DNA from: an uncultured Dehalococcoidia bacterium
GTDB lineage: Bacteria > Chloroflexota > Dehalococcoidia > Lucifugimonadales > UBA3495
Direction of reading: 5' to 3'
Length of the DNA: 64,000 bases
NCBI GenBank assembly: GCA_958296385.1
Contig: OY282494.1
Coordinates: 3,120,981-3,184,980 of the forward strand
Below are positions 1 to 9,017 of this stretch, in pieces. The translations under genes and the position numbers were made by a program. Position 1 is the stretch's first letter. Each line of letters opens with the position of its first letter. Under the pieces are notes generated by a model. The model was not told the origin of the DNA, made no database searches, and worked only from the letters and a program-made list of their open reading frames with translations.

Positions 1-705
1 GCTGACCAGTCGCTCCCGCTCCAGCATATTCAGAAAGTCGGTGTTGCCGCCAAAGTTCAGCTGATAGGTGTTGTCAATCTCCGCCCCCCGGTTCTCCATC
101 AGACGCGTCAGCACCCGGTGCACGATGGTTGCGCCCACCTGCGACTTGATGTCGTCCCCGATGATTGGCACGCCCCGTTCCTCAAAACGCCCCCGCCAGT
201 AATCCTCTCTGGCGATGAACACCGGGATGCAGTTAATCATCCCGCAGCGCGCGTCCAGTATCTGCTCCACGTACCACTTGGTCGCCATCTCGCTGCCCAC
301 CGGCAGATAGTTGATTACCACGTCCACTTCCCGCTCTCTCAGGATGCCGGAGATGTCGGCGGTGCTGTGCGGCGACTTCACCACCAGCTCGGACACGTAC
401 CGCCCGATGCCGTCGTGCGTCATCCCCCGCTCCACCGGCACGCCCAGATGCGGCACGTCGGCAAACTTGATGGTGTTGTTCGGCTCCGTAAAGATGGCCT
501 GCGACAGGTCTTTGCCCACCTTGTTCTGGTCCACGTCAAACGCGGCCACCACGTTAATATCCTCAATCCGGTAGCCGCCAATGCGGTTGTGCATGACGCC
601 GGGGATGATTTCGTCGTCGGGCACCTCAACGTACTTGTGAATACCCTGCACCAGCGACGAAGCGCAGTTGCCCACACCAATGATGGCAACATTAATCTTG
701 CCCAA
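1..705 (-). CDS. ino1: myo-inositol-1-phosphate synthase, 3' end outside the window
   Basis: The frame reads [20 protein letters not shown] at the N terminus, a Rossmann nucleotide-binding start, and later [19 protein letters not shown] and [12 protein letters not shown], which are typical of prokaryotic inositol-3-phosphate synthases. The family converts glucose-6-phosphate to inositol-1-phosphate with NAD, feeding phosphatidylinositol or compatible-solute synthesis. 235 codons are present and the C terminus runs off the left edge. There is no ATG; I chose TTG at 705-703 because GAGGAG lies 7 nt upstream of it. The divergent flank holds a palindromic repeat rather than a gene. Confidence 0.9.
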   Translation of the reverse strand, partial: MGKINVAIIGVGNCASSLVQGIHKYVEVPDDEIIPGVMHNRIGGYRIEDINVVAAFDVDQNKVGKDLSQAIFTEPNNTIKFADVPHLGVPVERGMTHDGIGRYVSELVVKSPHSTADISGILREREVDVVINYLPVGSEMATKWYVEQILDARCGMINCIPVFIAREDYWRGRFEERGVPIIGDDIKSQVGATIVHRVLTRLMENRGAEIDNTYQLNFGGNTDFLNMLERERLVS

Positions 706-889
706 TTTTGTACTCCTCAAGCCCCGGCTACGCCGGAGGGAAACCCTCCCCACGCCGCCGGCATAATGTTCCGCCGGGTAAAACCCGCAACTAGTCTAAC
801 ACAACCCCGCCAACGCTTTCCGGGCCCGGCTGGTAAATCCCCGCCCTTTCTGCGCACCCCTACTACCATTCCGAGCGCACCCCTCTACC

Positions 890-1040
890 CCCAATGTCAT
901 TCTGAGCGCAGCGAAGAATCTCGATAGCGTAGCAACGGCGTTACCCCCAAAGTGTGCGCTGCCCCGTCGAGATTCTTCGCTGCGCTCAGAATGACATTAG
1001 GGGGACGGAATGACATTGAGGGTAAGGAATGACATTGGGG
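890..1040. repeat. dispersed palindromic repeat, copy A
   Basis: An imperfect palindrome of about 107 bp has arms AATGTCATTCTGAGCGCAGC (from 892) and its complement ending near 998, with a middle containing AGCGTAGCAACGGCG. It is followed by two extra partial copies of GGAATGACATT up to about 1040. The same sequence recurs at 12681-12784, 16480-16585, 16652-16756 and inside 20531-20721. It has no coding potential of its own and could form a long hairpin if transcribed. It fills most of the 706-1075 gap; nothing else is visible there. Confidence 0.85.
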
Positions 1041-1075
1041 AATGGCAGATTGGCCGGGCCGGCGGCAGCGCCCGT

Positions 1076-1753
1076 TCACTCCGCAAAAAAACGGAATATC
1101 GCCGTTTCGTCGTCGTGCCGGAACCGCCCCCCCCGGAAGCGGATGTCCCGCCCCTGCTCAATGTGCTCGTTCACCAGCGCTTTCACCCGCTGGCTGGCCG
1201 ACTCCGCATCATCCGCACTGCGCACAATGTCCATCAGCTCCTCCCCCAGCAGGTTGTCGCTCACCCCGTCGGTGCAGCACACCAGCCGGTCGGCGGCCGA
1301 CAAGTCCAGCGTCGTCTGAAACACTTGCAGCGTAGCCTCGGCCCCGATGGCTTTGGACACGCCCAGACGAATCAACCCGCCCCGCCGTCCGCTGTACTGT
1401 TCGTAAGCGTCGGGCCGGATGACGAATATCGGGCTGTCCCCGGCGCTGACGATGTGCAGCTTGCCATCCAGATACAGCGCCGCCGATGCGGTAGTCAGCA
1501 GAAACCGCCCGCCGCCCACCTGGTAAAAATCGGCGTTCTGGTCGTCAAGGATTGCTACGATGTCCTCCGGCCCCTTGATGTCGGCCTGATTCAGTGCGTC
1601 GGCAACCGACGTGCTCGCCTCGTTGCCCCCGTGATTGGTAACCCCGTCCAGCACCACGTCCAGAAAATTGCCCCCGCCCAGGTCGCGGATTACAAAGCTG
1701 TCCTCGCCGTGGGCCGTGTTGTCGTGCAGAGTAGCTACGGAACTGGTCTGCAT
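1076..1753 (-). CDS. PP2C-family serine/threonine phosphatase
   Basis: This 225-residue protein has the PP2C metal-binding layout: ED near residues 17-18, DGVTNHGG near 36-43, AGDSPIFVI in the middle, CTDGVSDNL near 165 and HDDETAIF close to the C terminus. The acidic residues match the two-metal centre of PPM phosphatases that dephosphorylate Ser/Thr. It is cytosolic, with no signal peptide or membrane segment. It follows the kinase-like gene on the same strand after 43 nt, so the pair probably forms one phosphorylation/dephosphorylation unit; the substrate is unknown. Family assignment is firm, the pathway is not. Confidence 0.85.
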   Translation of the reverse strand: MQTSSVATLHDNTAHGEDSFVIRDLGGGNFLDVVLDGVTNHGGNEASTSVADALNQADIKGPEDIVAILDDQNADFYQVGGGRFLLTTASAALYLDGKLHIVSAGDSPIFVIRPDAYEQYSGRRGGLIRLGVSKAIGAEATLQVFQTTLDLSAADRLVCCTDGVSDNLLGEELMDIVRSADDAESASQRVKALVNEHIEQGRDIRFRGGRFRHDDETAIFRFFAE

Positions 1754-1796
1754 TATTCGTCATCCCCCCGTCAAAATGTTCAATTCGTATCAGCGT

Positions 1797-2816
1797 TCAG
1801 CCGGACAAGCCGGCAAGCTCAGCGTCCGCGTCAAACTGATAGCGCGTCCAGTGCTCCTCTTTGAGCCGTCCCAGCGCCCCGCGCCACGCCGCCAGCGCCG
1901 CCTCCCGCCCGGCCATATTGCCGTTGCGAATGTTAATAAGATGCAGACATTCCTGCAAGTCCCGCCCAAATTCGGCCACCCCGCCGTAATCCCGCCGCCT
2001 GATTCTCCCGATGCAGGCAATGGCGGCCTCGGCAACATCCCCCCCGGCGACGGCAAACCCATGCGCCAGCTCCGTACATTCCTGCTCCAGCGTAATCACC
2101 GGCCGCTGATTGTAAGGGTCAAAATACCCCGCCGCATCGTCCGGCGGTTCCAGCGGCGTGATGTAAAACTTGAGCAGCTCAACGTAAAAGTCGTGAACGT
2201 CCTGCGGCCCCCGGTTCGCCTGCGTCCGGTCAACCCCCTGCCCCACCAGCGCGCCGGCGTCAATCAGCGTTATCTTGCCCGAGCCCGGCGAGTAGAACAC
2301 GTTGTGCGGCCCCAAGTCCAGCAAAGCATAACCGGCGCCGGCAAAAACCTCCTGCGCCGCCAGCAACTGCGTCTGGATCGGCCAGTCGCCAACCCCGTCG
2401 GGCATAACCAGCGGATGCAGCGCAAACAGGTTTTGCCCCAGGCCGATGGGCACCCTCAAAATGCGGCTGCGCGGGTCGCCCACCAGCGGAATACCAACGG
2501 CCCGTTCCTCCACCCGCACCCGGTAAGGCTGCCCCAAATCCTCGTAGAAAAAATCATCGTGGACGACCGCCTCGGTAACCCCAATAATGCGCGGCACGAC
2601 GTCGCAATACTGCCCCGCCTTATCGTAAGCCTCCAGCAGCCGGCTAGTGCGCTCCTCAATCGCGCCGTGCGACTGCCGCCGCACCGCCTGCGGGCTGGGC
2701 CGTTTCAACACGACGGGTTGGCGGGTAGCCCAGTCAATGGCGGCGCGCACGTCATAATCCGCCCCACTCCCCAACGGCCCCAACAGCTCAAACCGATCCA
2801 GCTCAATAACATCCAT
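1797..2816 (-). CDS. protein kinase-like protein paired with PP2C phosphatase
   Basis: The N terminus carries a glycine-rich loop (LLGPLGSGADYDV) and a VVLKRP segment resembling the beta-3 lysine. Later LLDLGPHNVFY has the D-x4-N spacing of a catalytic loop, and LIDAGAL stands where DFG is expected, so the catalytic Lys, Asp, Asn and metal-binding Asp are all present in degenerate motifs. No membrane anchor or sensor domain is visible; the C-terminal 100 residues are helical and unassigned. The ATG at 2816 has GGAG 6 nt upstream; a TTG 42 nt earlier is possible. It is located directly upstream of the phosphatase. Substrate unknown. Confidence 0.7.
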   Translation of the reverse strand: MDVIELDRFELLGPLGSGADYDVRAAIDWATRQPVVLKRPSPQAVRRQSHGAIEERTSRLLEAYDKAGQYCDVVPRIIGVTEAVVHDDFFYEDLGQPYRVRVEERAVGIPLVGDPRSRILRVPIGLGQNLFALHPLVMPDGVGDWPIQTQLLAAQEVFAGAGYALLDLGPHNVFYSPGSGKITLIDAGALVGQGVDRTQANRGPQDVHDFYVELLKFYITPLEPPDDAAGYFDPYNQRPVITLEQECTELAHGFAVAGGDVAEAAIACIGRIRRRDYGGVAEFGRDLQECLHLINIRNGNMAGREAALAAWRGALGRLKEEHWTRYQFDADAELAGLSG

Positions 2817-2879
2817 ACCAAACTCCAAGCCCAACTCCAATTCGCAACCTGCGCCCAACCCGGCCTGTCCCTTGCCGGC

Positions 2880-3740
2880 CTACTTCTTGCGGCACAGGAT
2901 GGTAACCCAGTCTTCCCGTTGCCGCGTTTCGCTGATGGCCAGCCCCGACTTTGCGATGGCGTCCACCGCAACGGCGTGCTGCTCTACGATGATGCCTGAT
3001 GCGATGAACACCCCATCCGCCGCCAGCGCGTCCGGTATGCCGGGCGCCACCAGCCCGACGCCCCGCGCGCTGATGTTGGCTACTGCCACGTCGTAGGTCT
3101 GCCCCCGGATTGCCGGCCCCGGCACGCTGCCCGTTGCCGTCTGCACCCGTTCCAGGACGCCGGTTCGCTTGAAATTCCGGCGGGCCGCGCGCACCGCCTG
3201 GCCGTCAATGTCCACCGCCGTAATCCGCCCGGCGCCCAGCCGGGCCGCGGCGATGCTGAGTATCCCGGAGCCGGTGCCAACGTCCAGCATCGCACACCCC
3301 GGCGTAATCACGTCCTCCAGCGCCTCCAGGCAAGTGTACGTCGTCGGATGGTAGCCCGTGCCGAACGCCAGGCCGGGGTCAAGCTCAATCACCACGTCGC
3401 CGTCCACCGGCTCGTACTCCACCCACGACGGCTTGATGACCAGATTGCGCCCCACCCGCAGCAGCGTAAAATGCTTCTTCCACGAGTTGCGCCAGTCCTC
3501 CTTGTCATCCAGCTCCCGTATTTCCAGCGCGCCCAAATCGGCGATGCTGGCCGCCAGTTTCACGCCAACCTCAATATGCGCCAGCCGCCGCCGCGACAGG
3601 CTGGGCAGATACGACCGCAGGACGGCATACTGCCCCGGCACCGTCTCCACGCTCAACCCGTAAGCGTAACGCTCAAACAGATACGAAACCGGCTCAACGT
3701 ACTCAAAAGGAACGCGGATGCTCAGTTCGTGCCAGGACAT
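2880..3740 (-). CDS. prmA: ribosomal protein L11 methyltransferase
   Basis: PrmA trimethylates ribosomal protein L11 using S-adenosylmethionine. The 286-residue protein has an N-terminal substrate-recognition domain, the PrmA signature DPGLAFGTGYHPTT (normally GTGTHPTT), the SAM motif LDVGTGSGILSIAAARLGA, and VANISARG in the position of the usual NI/NP motif. It lies 39 nt downstream of dnaJ, an arrangement common in many bacteria, and probably shares its transcript. The full length matches the family. Confidence 0.93.
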   Translation of the reverse strand: MSWHELSIRVPFEYVEPVSYLFERYAYGLSVETVPGQYAVLRSYLPSLSRRRLAHIEVGVKLAASIADLGALEIRELDDKEDWRNSWKKHFTLLRVGRNLVIKPSWVEYEPVDGDVVIELDPGLAFGTGYHPTTYTCLEALEDVITPGCAMLDVGTGSGILSIAAARLGAGRITAVDIDGQAVRAARRNFKRTGVLERVQTATGSVPGPAIRGQTYDVAVANISARGVGLVAPGIPDALAADGVFIASGIIVEQHAVAVDAIAKSGLAISETRQREDWVTILCRKK

Positions 3741-3779
3741 AATCGGTTGTGCCGGTAGTAACGCGCGGACGGTAACCGG

Positions 3780-5072
3780 CTAATCGTCGGTCGGGGAGAA
3801 CGTGTCTTTGAGCCGGTTAAACAGCCCCCGCTGCTTTTCGTCCCCCTGCTTTTCATTCCCCTCGCCGCCGTCGCCGACGGGCGCAGCATCAGCGTCAGCC
3901 GGATTATCGTCCGCCGGTTCCGCCGCCGCTGCGTCTTTCCGGGCCGCCGCCTTGCCGCTGGCGGCGCTGCGCCGTCGGCCCGGCGGTGCCTTGCCGCCAT
4001 TGTCAAAAGAGTAGGCCAGGTCTTCCAGCAGCCGGCGCTGGTACTTATTCAGTTTAGACGGCACTGCCACGTCAACCATCACCCGAATATCGCCCCGCCG
4101 GTCCGTAGGCCGCCCGTTGCGGCGCAGATGCGGCACGCCCCGTCCGCGCACCCGGAAATAACTGCCCGACTGCGTGCCGGCCGGAACCTCCAGCTCAACC
4201 GCATCCCCCTCCAGCGTCGGTATCGGCTTGGTCGTCCCCAGCGCGGCCTCGGCCAGATTGATGGCAATGCGATGCACCAGGTCGTGCTCTTCCCGCCAGA
4301 ACACCGCATGATCCTGCACCCGCACCTGCACGTAAAGGTTCCCCGCCGGCCCGCCGTTAACCCCGGCATGGCCCTCGCCCGTAATCCGCACCTGCATCCC
4401 GTCATCAACCCCGGCCGGAATAGTCACCGTGCGAGTACGCCGCCGCCGTTCCTGCCCCCGGGCCCGGCAATTGGTGCAGGGCGTCTCAAACGAACGCCCG
4501 GAGCCGTTGCAGTTGGGGCAAGGCGTAGTAACGGCAAACTGCCCGAACACGCTGCGCTGCGCCCGCCGCACCTGCCCGGCGCCGTTGCAAGTCCGGCAGG
4601 TGTTAACCGCCGTACCCGGCTCGTTCCCAGCCCCGGAACAATGACTGCAAGCCTCAATCCGCGTGATTTCAACGTCCCGCTCGCACCCGAACACCGCATC
4701 CTCAAAAGTCAGCGTAACCCGCTGGCTGATGTCCTCACCGGCCCGCGCCTGGTTCGCCGAACGCCCGCCGCCGCCAAAGAACGTGTCAAAAATATCCCCA
4801 AACCCGTTGAACGGGTCAAACCCGTCAAAGGGCTGGTCGCTGCCCCCGTTGACCCCGGCATGGCCAAAGCGGTCGTAACGAGAACGCTTTTCCTGGTCGC
4901 TCAGTACCTGGTAAGCCTCGTTAATCTCTTTAAAGGTATCCTCGGCGCCCGGCGTCCGGTTCCGGTCCGGATGAAACTCCATCGCCTTCTTGCGAAAGGC
5001 GCGGCGCACATCATCATCGCTGGCGCCCCGGGCTACCCCGAGGGTTTCGTAGTAATCGGCAGGCATAGTCAT
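3780..5072 (-). CDS. dnaJ: chaperone DnaJ (Hsp40, type I)
   Basis: A J domain (DYYETLGV, then HPDRN containing the HPD triad) is followed by a Gly/Phe-rich linker (FDGFDPFNGFGDIFD), four CxxCxGxG-like zinc motifs (CSHCSGAG, CRTCNGAG, CPNCNGSG, and CTNCRARG, the last degenerate) and the two C-terminal substrate-binding barrels. It stimulates DnaK ATPase in protein folding. The last 65 residues form an unusual Ala/Asp-rich charged tail not normally seen in DnaJ. Start is ATG at 5072 or two codons later at 5066; no strong ribosome binding site decides. dnaK and grpE are not in this window. Confidence 0.94.
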   Translation of the reverse strand: MTMPADYYETLGVARGASDDDVRRAFRKKAMEFHPDRNRTPGAEDTFKEINEAYQVLSDQEKRSRYDRFGHAGVNGGSDQPFDGFDPFNGFGDIFDTFFGGGGRSANQARAGEDISQRVTLTFEDAVFGCERDVEITRIEACSHCSGAGNEPGTAVNTCRTCNGAGQVRRAQRSVFGQFAVTTPCPNCNGSGRSFETPCTNCRARGQERRRRTRTVTIPAGVDDGMQVRITGEGHAGVNGGPAGNLYVQVRVQDHAVFWREEHDLVHRIAINLAEAALGTTKPIPTLEGDAVELEVPAGTQSGSYFRVRGRGVPHLRRNGRPTDRRGDIRVMVDVAVPSKLNKYQRRLLEDLAYSFDNGGKAPPGRRRSAASGKAAARKDAAAAEPADDNPADADAAPVGDGGEGNEKQGDEKQRGLFNRLKDTFSPTDD

Positions 5073-5159
5073 CTGAAACGGCAAGATTCGGTAACGGAAT
5101 TATAGCCCAACGCCGCCCCGATGCTCAAATCCGGCATTGCCCGCAGCCCGCCCCCGTCG

Positions 5160-6311
5160 CTACTTGGCAAACGCCGGCATCACGTCCTGGGCAAACAACG
5201 ACAGCTGTTCCTTGAACACCTCCCGCGGCATACCCATCACGGAACCCAGGTTGACCCGTTCCACGCCGGGATACTTCTCTTCAACCCCTTTCAGATGGTT
5301 AACCAGATCGTCGGCCGAGCCGCAGAGCCAGGTTCCGGTTTCCACCGCCGATTCCAGCGTCGGCAGTGCAATGCCCCGGCGCAGTCCGGGGTTGGCTACG
5401 GCGTCAATCTGCTCCGGCTCCAGCCGCATCAGCCCCAGCGGTGCGGCGAATTTCATCGCCTCCTCAAAGTACGGGCGGGCCTGCTTTATCGCCTGCTCCC
5501 GGTTCTCCGCCAGAAAGAATCGGAACCCCAGCGCGATGTCTTCGCCCAGGGCCAGCTCCCGCCCGTGCTTGGCGGCGGCCTGCTGGTACATATCCAGCCG
5601 TTCGCTCAGCGCCGGCTCCGGCGTGTTCGCCACCATCGCCTTGATGCCCATTCGCCCCATAAAGTCCACGCCCTTGGGGTTGCCCGACACCAGCGGCTGC
5701 CAGATGTCCACCGGCTGCCGCATCGGCCGGGGCACCAGGCTCAGCTTTTCCAGCGTGTACCCCCGATACGGCACCGGCGCCGGTATCGTGTAGTGCTTGC
5801 CCTGATGCGCGAAAGCCTCCTGATGAAACGCCTTCACCATCACCTCAATTTGCTCTTCAAACAGCTCCCGGTTGGCGTCGCCGTCAAACATCGGCGACCC
5901 GAATGTCTCCACCTCCCGCGAGTGGTAGCCCCGCCCCACGCCGAATATGATGCGCCCGCCCGACAGAATATCGGCCATCGCAAAGTCCTCGGCCAGCCGC
6001 AGCGGGTGCCACATCGGGGTTATGTTGAACCCGCACCCGTACTTCAGCCGCTGCGTGTTGCACGCCAGGTACAGCCCCAGCATCAGCAGGTTGGGGATGC
6101 ACTCGTAGCCCTCCGGCTGAAAGTGATGCTCCGCCATCCAGAACTCTTCGTACCCGTTGGCCTCCAGATGCCGGGAGAAATCCAAAGCCCAGTCAAAGGC
6201 TTCCGCCAGCCGCTCGTTGGCGTACCAGCGGTCGTTGGCCGGCGTCCCCTCCAGCCCCAAACTGTCGTCAACCACGTGTCCGGCGTATGATGCGCTGAAA
6301 CTCTTAAACAT
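5160..6311 (-). CDS. LLM-class flavin-dependent oxidoreductase
   Basis: The 383-residue protein has the luciferase-like monooxygenase fold signature: EEFWMAEHHF near the N terminus, then GCGFNITPMWHPLRLAED, LSGGRIIFGVGRGYHSREVE and a C-terminal region for substrate entry. Such enzymes use FMNH2 or F420 to oxidise small molecules such as alkanes, sulfonates or aldehydes; the substrate here cannot be read from sequence. The ATG at 6311 follows AGAGG closely and GGCAGG at a more normal distance. The longer open frame upstream to 6635 is low-complexity and unlikely to be translated. Confidence 0.88.
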   Translation of the reverse strand: MFKSFSASYAGHVVDDSLGLEGTPANDRWYANERLAEAFDWALDFSRHLEANGYEEFWMAEHHFQPEGYECIPNLLMLGLYLACNTQRLKYGCGFNITPMWHPLRLAEDFAMADILSGGRIIFGVGRGYHSREVETFGSPMFDGDANRELFEEQIEVMVKAFHQEAFAHQGKHYTIPAPVPYRGYTLEKLSLVPRPMRQPVDIWQPLVSGNPKGVDFMGRMGIKAMVANTPEPALSERLDMYQQAAAKHGRELALGEDIALGFRFFLAENREQAIKQARPYFEEAMKFAAPLGLMRLEPEQIDAVANPGLRRGIALPTLESAVETGTWLCGSADDLVNHLKGVEEKYPGVERVNLGSVMGMPREVFKEQLSLFAQDVMPAFAK

Positions 6312-6427
6312 TGCCTCTTTACCTGCCCTTCTGCGTCGCGTCAGCGCACGCCGTGTTGATTGCCAGTCTGATTGATTGCTGGTCTGGTCGATAGTCGGCT
6401 TGATTGTCGGATTGGTCGGCCCGTCCG

Positions 6428-7339
6428 CTAGGCCGTCGGCGGCGGCGCGGGCGCCGGGTTGTACAGCTCGATTCCGATTGTGGCCGGGAATACCGCGGCC
6501 AGTTCGTCCACCGTCCATCGCCCGTCCTTTTGGATGGTTTTCACCGGCGCCGGTTCGTTCAGCAAAGTAACCAGCCCGCCGGTAACGTGGAACACGTGCC
6601 CATTGACGTGCGCCGCCTCGTCCGATGCCAGCCACGTAACCATCGGCGCCACGTCCTCCGCATCGCCCCGCAGCCCGCCGCCGGCCGCGATGCCCCGCGC
6701 CGAACGCAGCGCCCGCGCCTCATCCGGAACGCTCGTCGTCATCCGCGTGCTGGCCGACGGCGAGATGGAGTTGGCCGTTACGCCGTAGCGCCCCAAGTCC
6801 CGCGCGCAAACCCGCGTGAACCCGGCGATGCCGTCTTTCGCCGCCCCGTAGTTGGCCTGCCCGCTGTTCCCGTACAGCCCCGACGTGCTGCTGAACGTAA
6901 TTATGCGCCCCGACCGCTGCTGCCGGAACAATATGCTGGCGTGTTTCACCACCGTAAAAGTCCCCTTGAGGTGAACGGCAATCACGTCATCCCATTCCTC
7001 CTCACTCATGTTAAACACCATCCGGTCCCGCAGGATGCCGGCCACCGTAACCACGATGTCCAGCTTGCCGAAGTTGTCGATGGCCGTCTGCACAATCTTT
7101 TCGCCGCCGTCCATCGTCGCCACCGATTCGGTGCAGGCCACCGCCTTGCCCCCGGTTTCCCCGATCTCGTTAACCACCTGCTGCGCCACCGATATATCGG
7201 CGCCGGAGCCGTCAACGTTAACCCCCAGGTCGCACACCACGACGCTGGCCCCCTCGGCCGCCATCAGCTTGGCCACGCCCCGGCCAATGCCGCGCCCGGC
7301 GCCGGTGACGATTGCTACCTTGTCATCAAGTAATGCCAT
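6428..7339 (-). CDS. SDR family oxidoreductase (hydroxyacyl-CoA dehydrogenase-like)
   Basis: A short-chain dehydrogenase with cofactor motif TGAGRGIGRG near residues 12-21, structural motif VAGILRD, catalytic serine region (TFSSTSGL) and YxxxK in NYGAAKDG. At 303 residues it is longer than a minimal SDR, with a C-terminal tail ending in a proline-rich stretch, as in peroxisomal multifunctional-enzyme-type hydroxyacyl-CoA dehydrogenases. It is a close paralogue of the next gene upstream, and the MaoC-fold genes nearby support a role in acyl-CoA hydration and oxidation. AAGGA lies 8-10 nt before ATG 7339. Confidence 0.85.
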   Translation of the reverse strand: MALLDDKVAIVTGAGRGIGRGVAKLMAAEGASVVVCDLGVNVDGSGADISVAQQVVNEIGETGGKAVACTESVATMDGGEKIVQTAIDNFGKLDIVVTVAGILRDRMVFNMSEEEWDDVIAVHLKGTFTVVKHASILFRQQRSGRIITFSSTSGLYGNSGQANYGAAKDGIAGFTRVCARDLGRYGVTANSISPSASTRMTTSVPDEARALRSARGIAAGGGLRGDAEDVAPMVTWLASDEAAHVNGHVFHVTGGLVTLLNEPAPVKTIQKDGRWTVDELAAVFPATIGIELYNPAPAPPPTA

Positions 7340-7433
7340 TTCAATTTCCTTGCTGGATTGCTTTGCCGCTTGCTGCGGGCTGGATTTATTCGGGATTTGT
7401 ACGGCGAAAGTCAGGAACTCGCCGGGGCCGGAT

Positions 7434-8366
7434 TCAGGAACTTGCCGGGGCCGGATTGACGATGCCGGCCGTCAGATAGTTGCGCGCCCGCTCCGACAGC
7501 TCGTCCATTTCCCAATGCCCGGTTTCGTTCCAGATGGCCCTTTCCGGACGGGGCTGCGACACCAGCGACACCGTATCGCCGTACACCAGGAACGTCTGCC
7601 CGTTGATGTTGCCGGCGTAATCCGACGCCAGGTAGCACACAAACGGCGCAATCCCCTCCGGGTCCAGGTTGCGGATGTTACTTTCCGGCGTATCCGAACC
7701 GGACAGCGACGCCACGCCGCCCCGGGCCCGTATCTCCGCGGCCGCATCGGGTATGGAGCCAATCATCCGCGTCGTCGCCCGCGGCGCAATCGCGTTGGCG
7801 GTAACCCCGTAGCGCCCCATATCCTTGGCCAGCACCTTAGTCATCCCGGCAATCCCGCTCTTGGCCGCCCCATAGTTCGCCTGCCCGCTGTTGCCAATCA
7901 GACCCGATTCGCTGGTGAAAGTGACAATGCGCCCGGAACGCTGCTGCCGGAACAGGATGCAGGCGTGCTTGACCACGGTAAAAGTGCCCTTCAGATGCAC
8001 CGCAATAACGTCGTCCCATTCCTGCTCCGTCATGTTAAACACCATCCGGTCCCGCAGGATCCCGGCGCAGCAAACCACAATGTCCAGCCGGCCAAAGTTG
8101 TCAATCGCCGTCTGCACGATCTGCTCGCCGCCGGACATCGTAGCCACCGATTCGGCGCAAGCCACCGCAGTGCCGCCCCCGTCGCGAATCTCCCCGGCCA
8201 CCACCTCGGCAATGGACTGGTCAAACCCGCTGCCGTCAACGTTAACGCCGGGGTCCACCACCACCACTTTGGCCCCTTCCTCGGCCATCAATTTGGCAAC
8301 GCCGCGGCCCACGCCGCGCCCCGCGCCGGTCACGATCGCCACTTTGCCTTCCAAATTATTCGGCAT
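7434..8366 (-). CDS. SDR family oxidoreductase, paralogue of the neighbouring SDR
   Basis: 310 residues with TGAGRGVGRG, CCAGILRDRM and NYGAAKSG (catalytic Tyr-Lys). Long segments such as EEWDDVIAVHLKGTFTVVKH in the partner are nearly identical here (EQEWDDVIAVHLKGTF), so the two genes arose by tandem duplication. Both end in an Asn-Pro-Ala-Pro tail. Start ATG 8366 has AAGGA 9 nt upstream; the open frame continues to 8714 but that part is Gly/Pro-rich non-coding-like sequence. Probably oxidises 3-hydroxyacyl-CoA or a hydroxysteroid-like substrate; specificity is not visible. Confidence 0.85.
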   Translation of the reverse strand: MPNNLEGKVAIVTGAGRGVGRGVAKLMAEEGAKVVVVDPGVNVDGSGFDQSIAEVVAGEIRDGGGTAVACAESVATMSGGEQIVQTAIDNFGRLDIVVCCAGILRDRMVFNMTEQEWDDVIAVHLKGTFTVVKHACILFRQQRSGRIVTFTSESGLIGNSGQANYGAAKSGIAGMTKVLAKDMGRYGVTANAIAPRATTRMIGSIPDAAAEIRARGGVASLSGSDTPESNIRNLDPEGIAPFVCYLASDYAGNINGQTFLVYGDTVSLVSQPRPERAIWNETGHWEMDELSERARNYLTAGIVNPAPASS

Positions 8367-8497
8367 ATTCACGGTTCCTTTGCTTGATTTCAGTTTGGAT
8401 TTTTTTGGGATGCCTGCATTTTTCGGGCCTGCCGGCCCGGAGTTAGCTGGCCCGGAGTTATTGGACGGGATTATGATTCCCGCTATCTGATTGCCGC

Positions 8498-8932
8498 TTA
8501 GTCGTTGCGACTTGGCAAAGCCACGGTCGCCGTCCCCGGCGTAGTCTGCTGCCCCTCCGGATTCTCCAGCCAGATTGTGCAGTCCACCAGATTTTGCTCG
8601 CCCTCCTGATACACCCGGCTCACCAGCCCTTTCGCGGTAATCGCCTCGTCCGGGTAGTCCATCCCCCGGTACTGGCAAGTCAGCCGCCGCAGGATACCCT
8701 CCGGCCCGGCCCACCGGGTCACAAAAGACCCCAGCATCGCGTTTTTCAGCGCGCCGTGAATGATGACCCCGGACAGCCCGGTACTCTGCGCGAAATCCTT
8801 ATCGTAATGGATTTCGTAAAAATCGCCGGACGCCCCGGCATACTGCACCAGCTGGCGGGTCGTCGGTTCACGAACCTCCGCCGGCAGCTCCATTCCCTCG
8901 GCAACGTCCTCAAAATAAACTTGCTCAGCCAT
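8498..8932 (-). CDS. MaoC-like acyl dehydratase (hot-dog fold)
   Basis: 144 residues containing YAGASGDFYEIHYDKDFAQ and VIIHGALKNAML, which correspond to the hydratase-2 motif (Asp and His on the active-site helix and loop) of MaoC-like enoyl-CoA hydratases. Members of this family hydrate trans-enoyl-CoA to (R)-3-hydroxyacyl-CoA. Together with the next gene it resembles the split two-subunit dehydratases in which each subunit supplies one hot-dog half. Same strand as the SDR pair, likely one operon. Confidence 0.82.
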   Translation of the reverse strand: MAEQVYFEDVAEGMELPAEVREPTTRQLVQYAGASGDFYEIHYDKDFAQSTGLSGVIIHGALKNAMLGSFVTRWAGPEGILRRLTCQYRGMDYPDEAITAKGLVSRVYQEGEQNLVDCTIWLENPEGQQTTPGTATVALPSRND

Positions 8933-9017
8933 TATTCCCCCTGGTCAGTCCGCAACGGCAAGCGGTGCCGGCGTCAGTCGGTAACGGATCGTCCGCAACA
9001 GGCAGTCGGCGCGGCAG

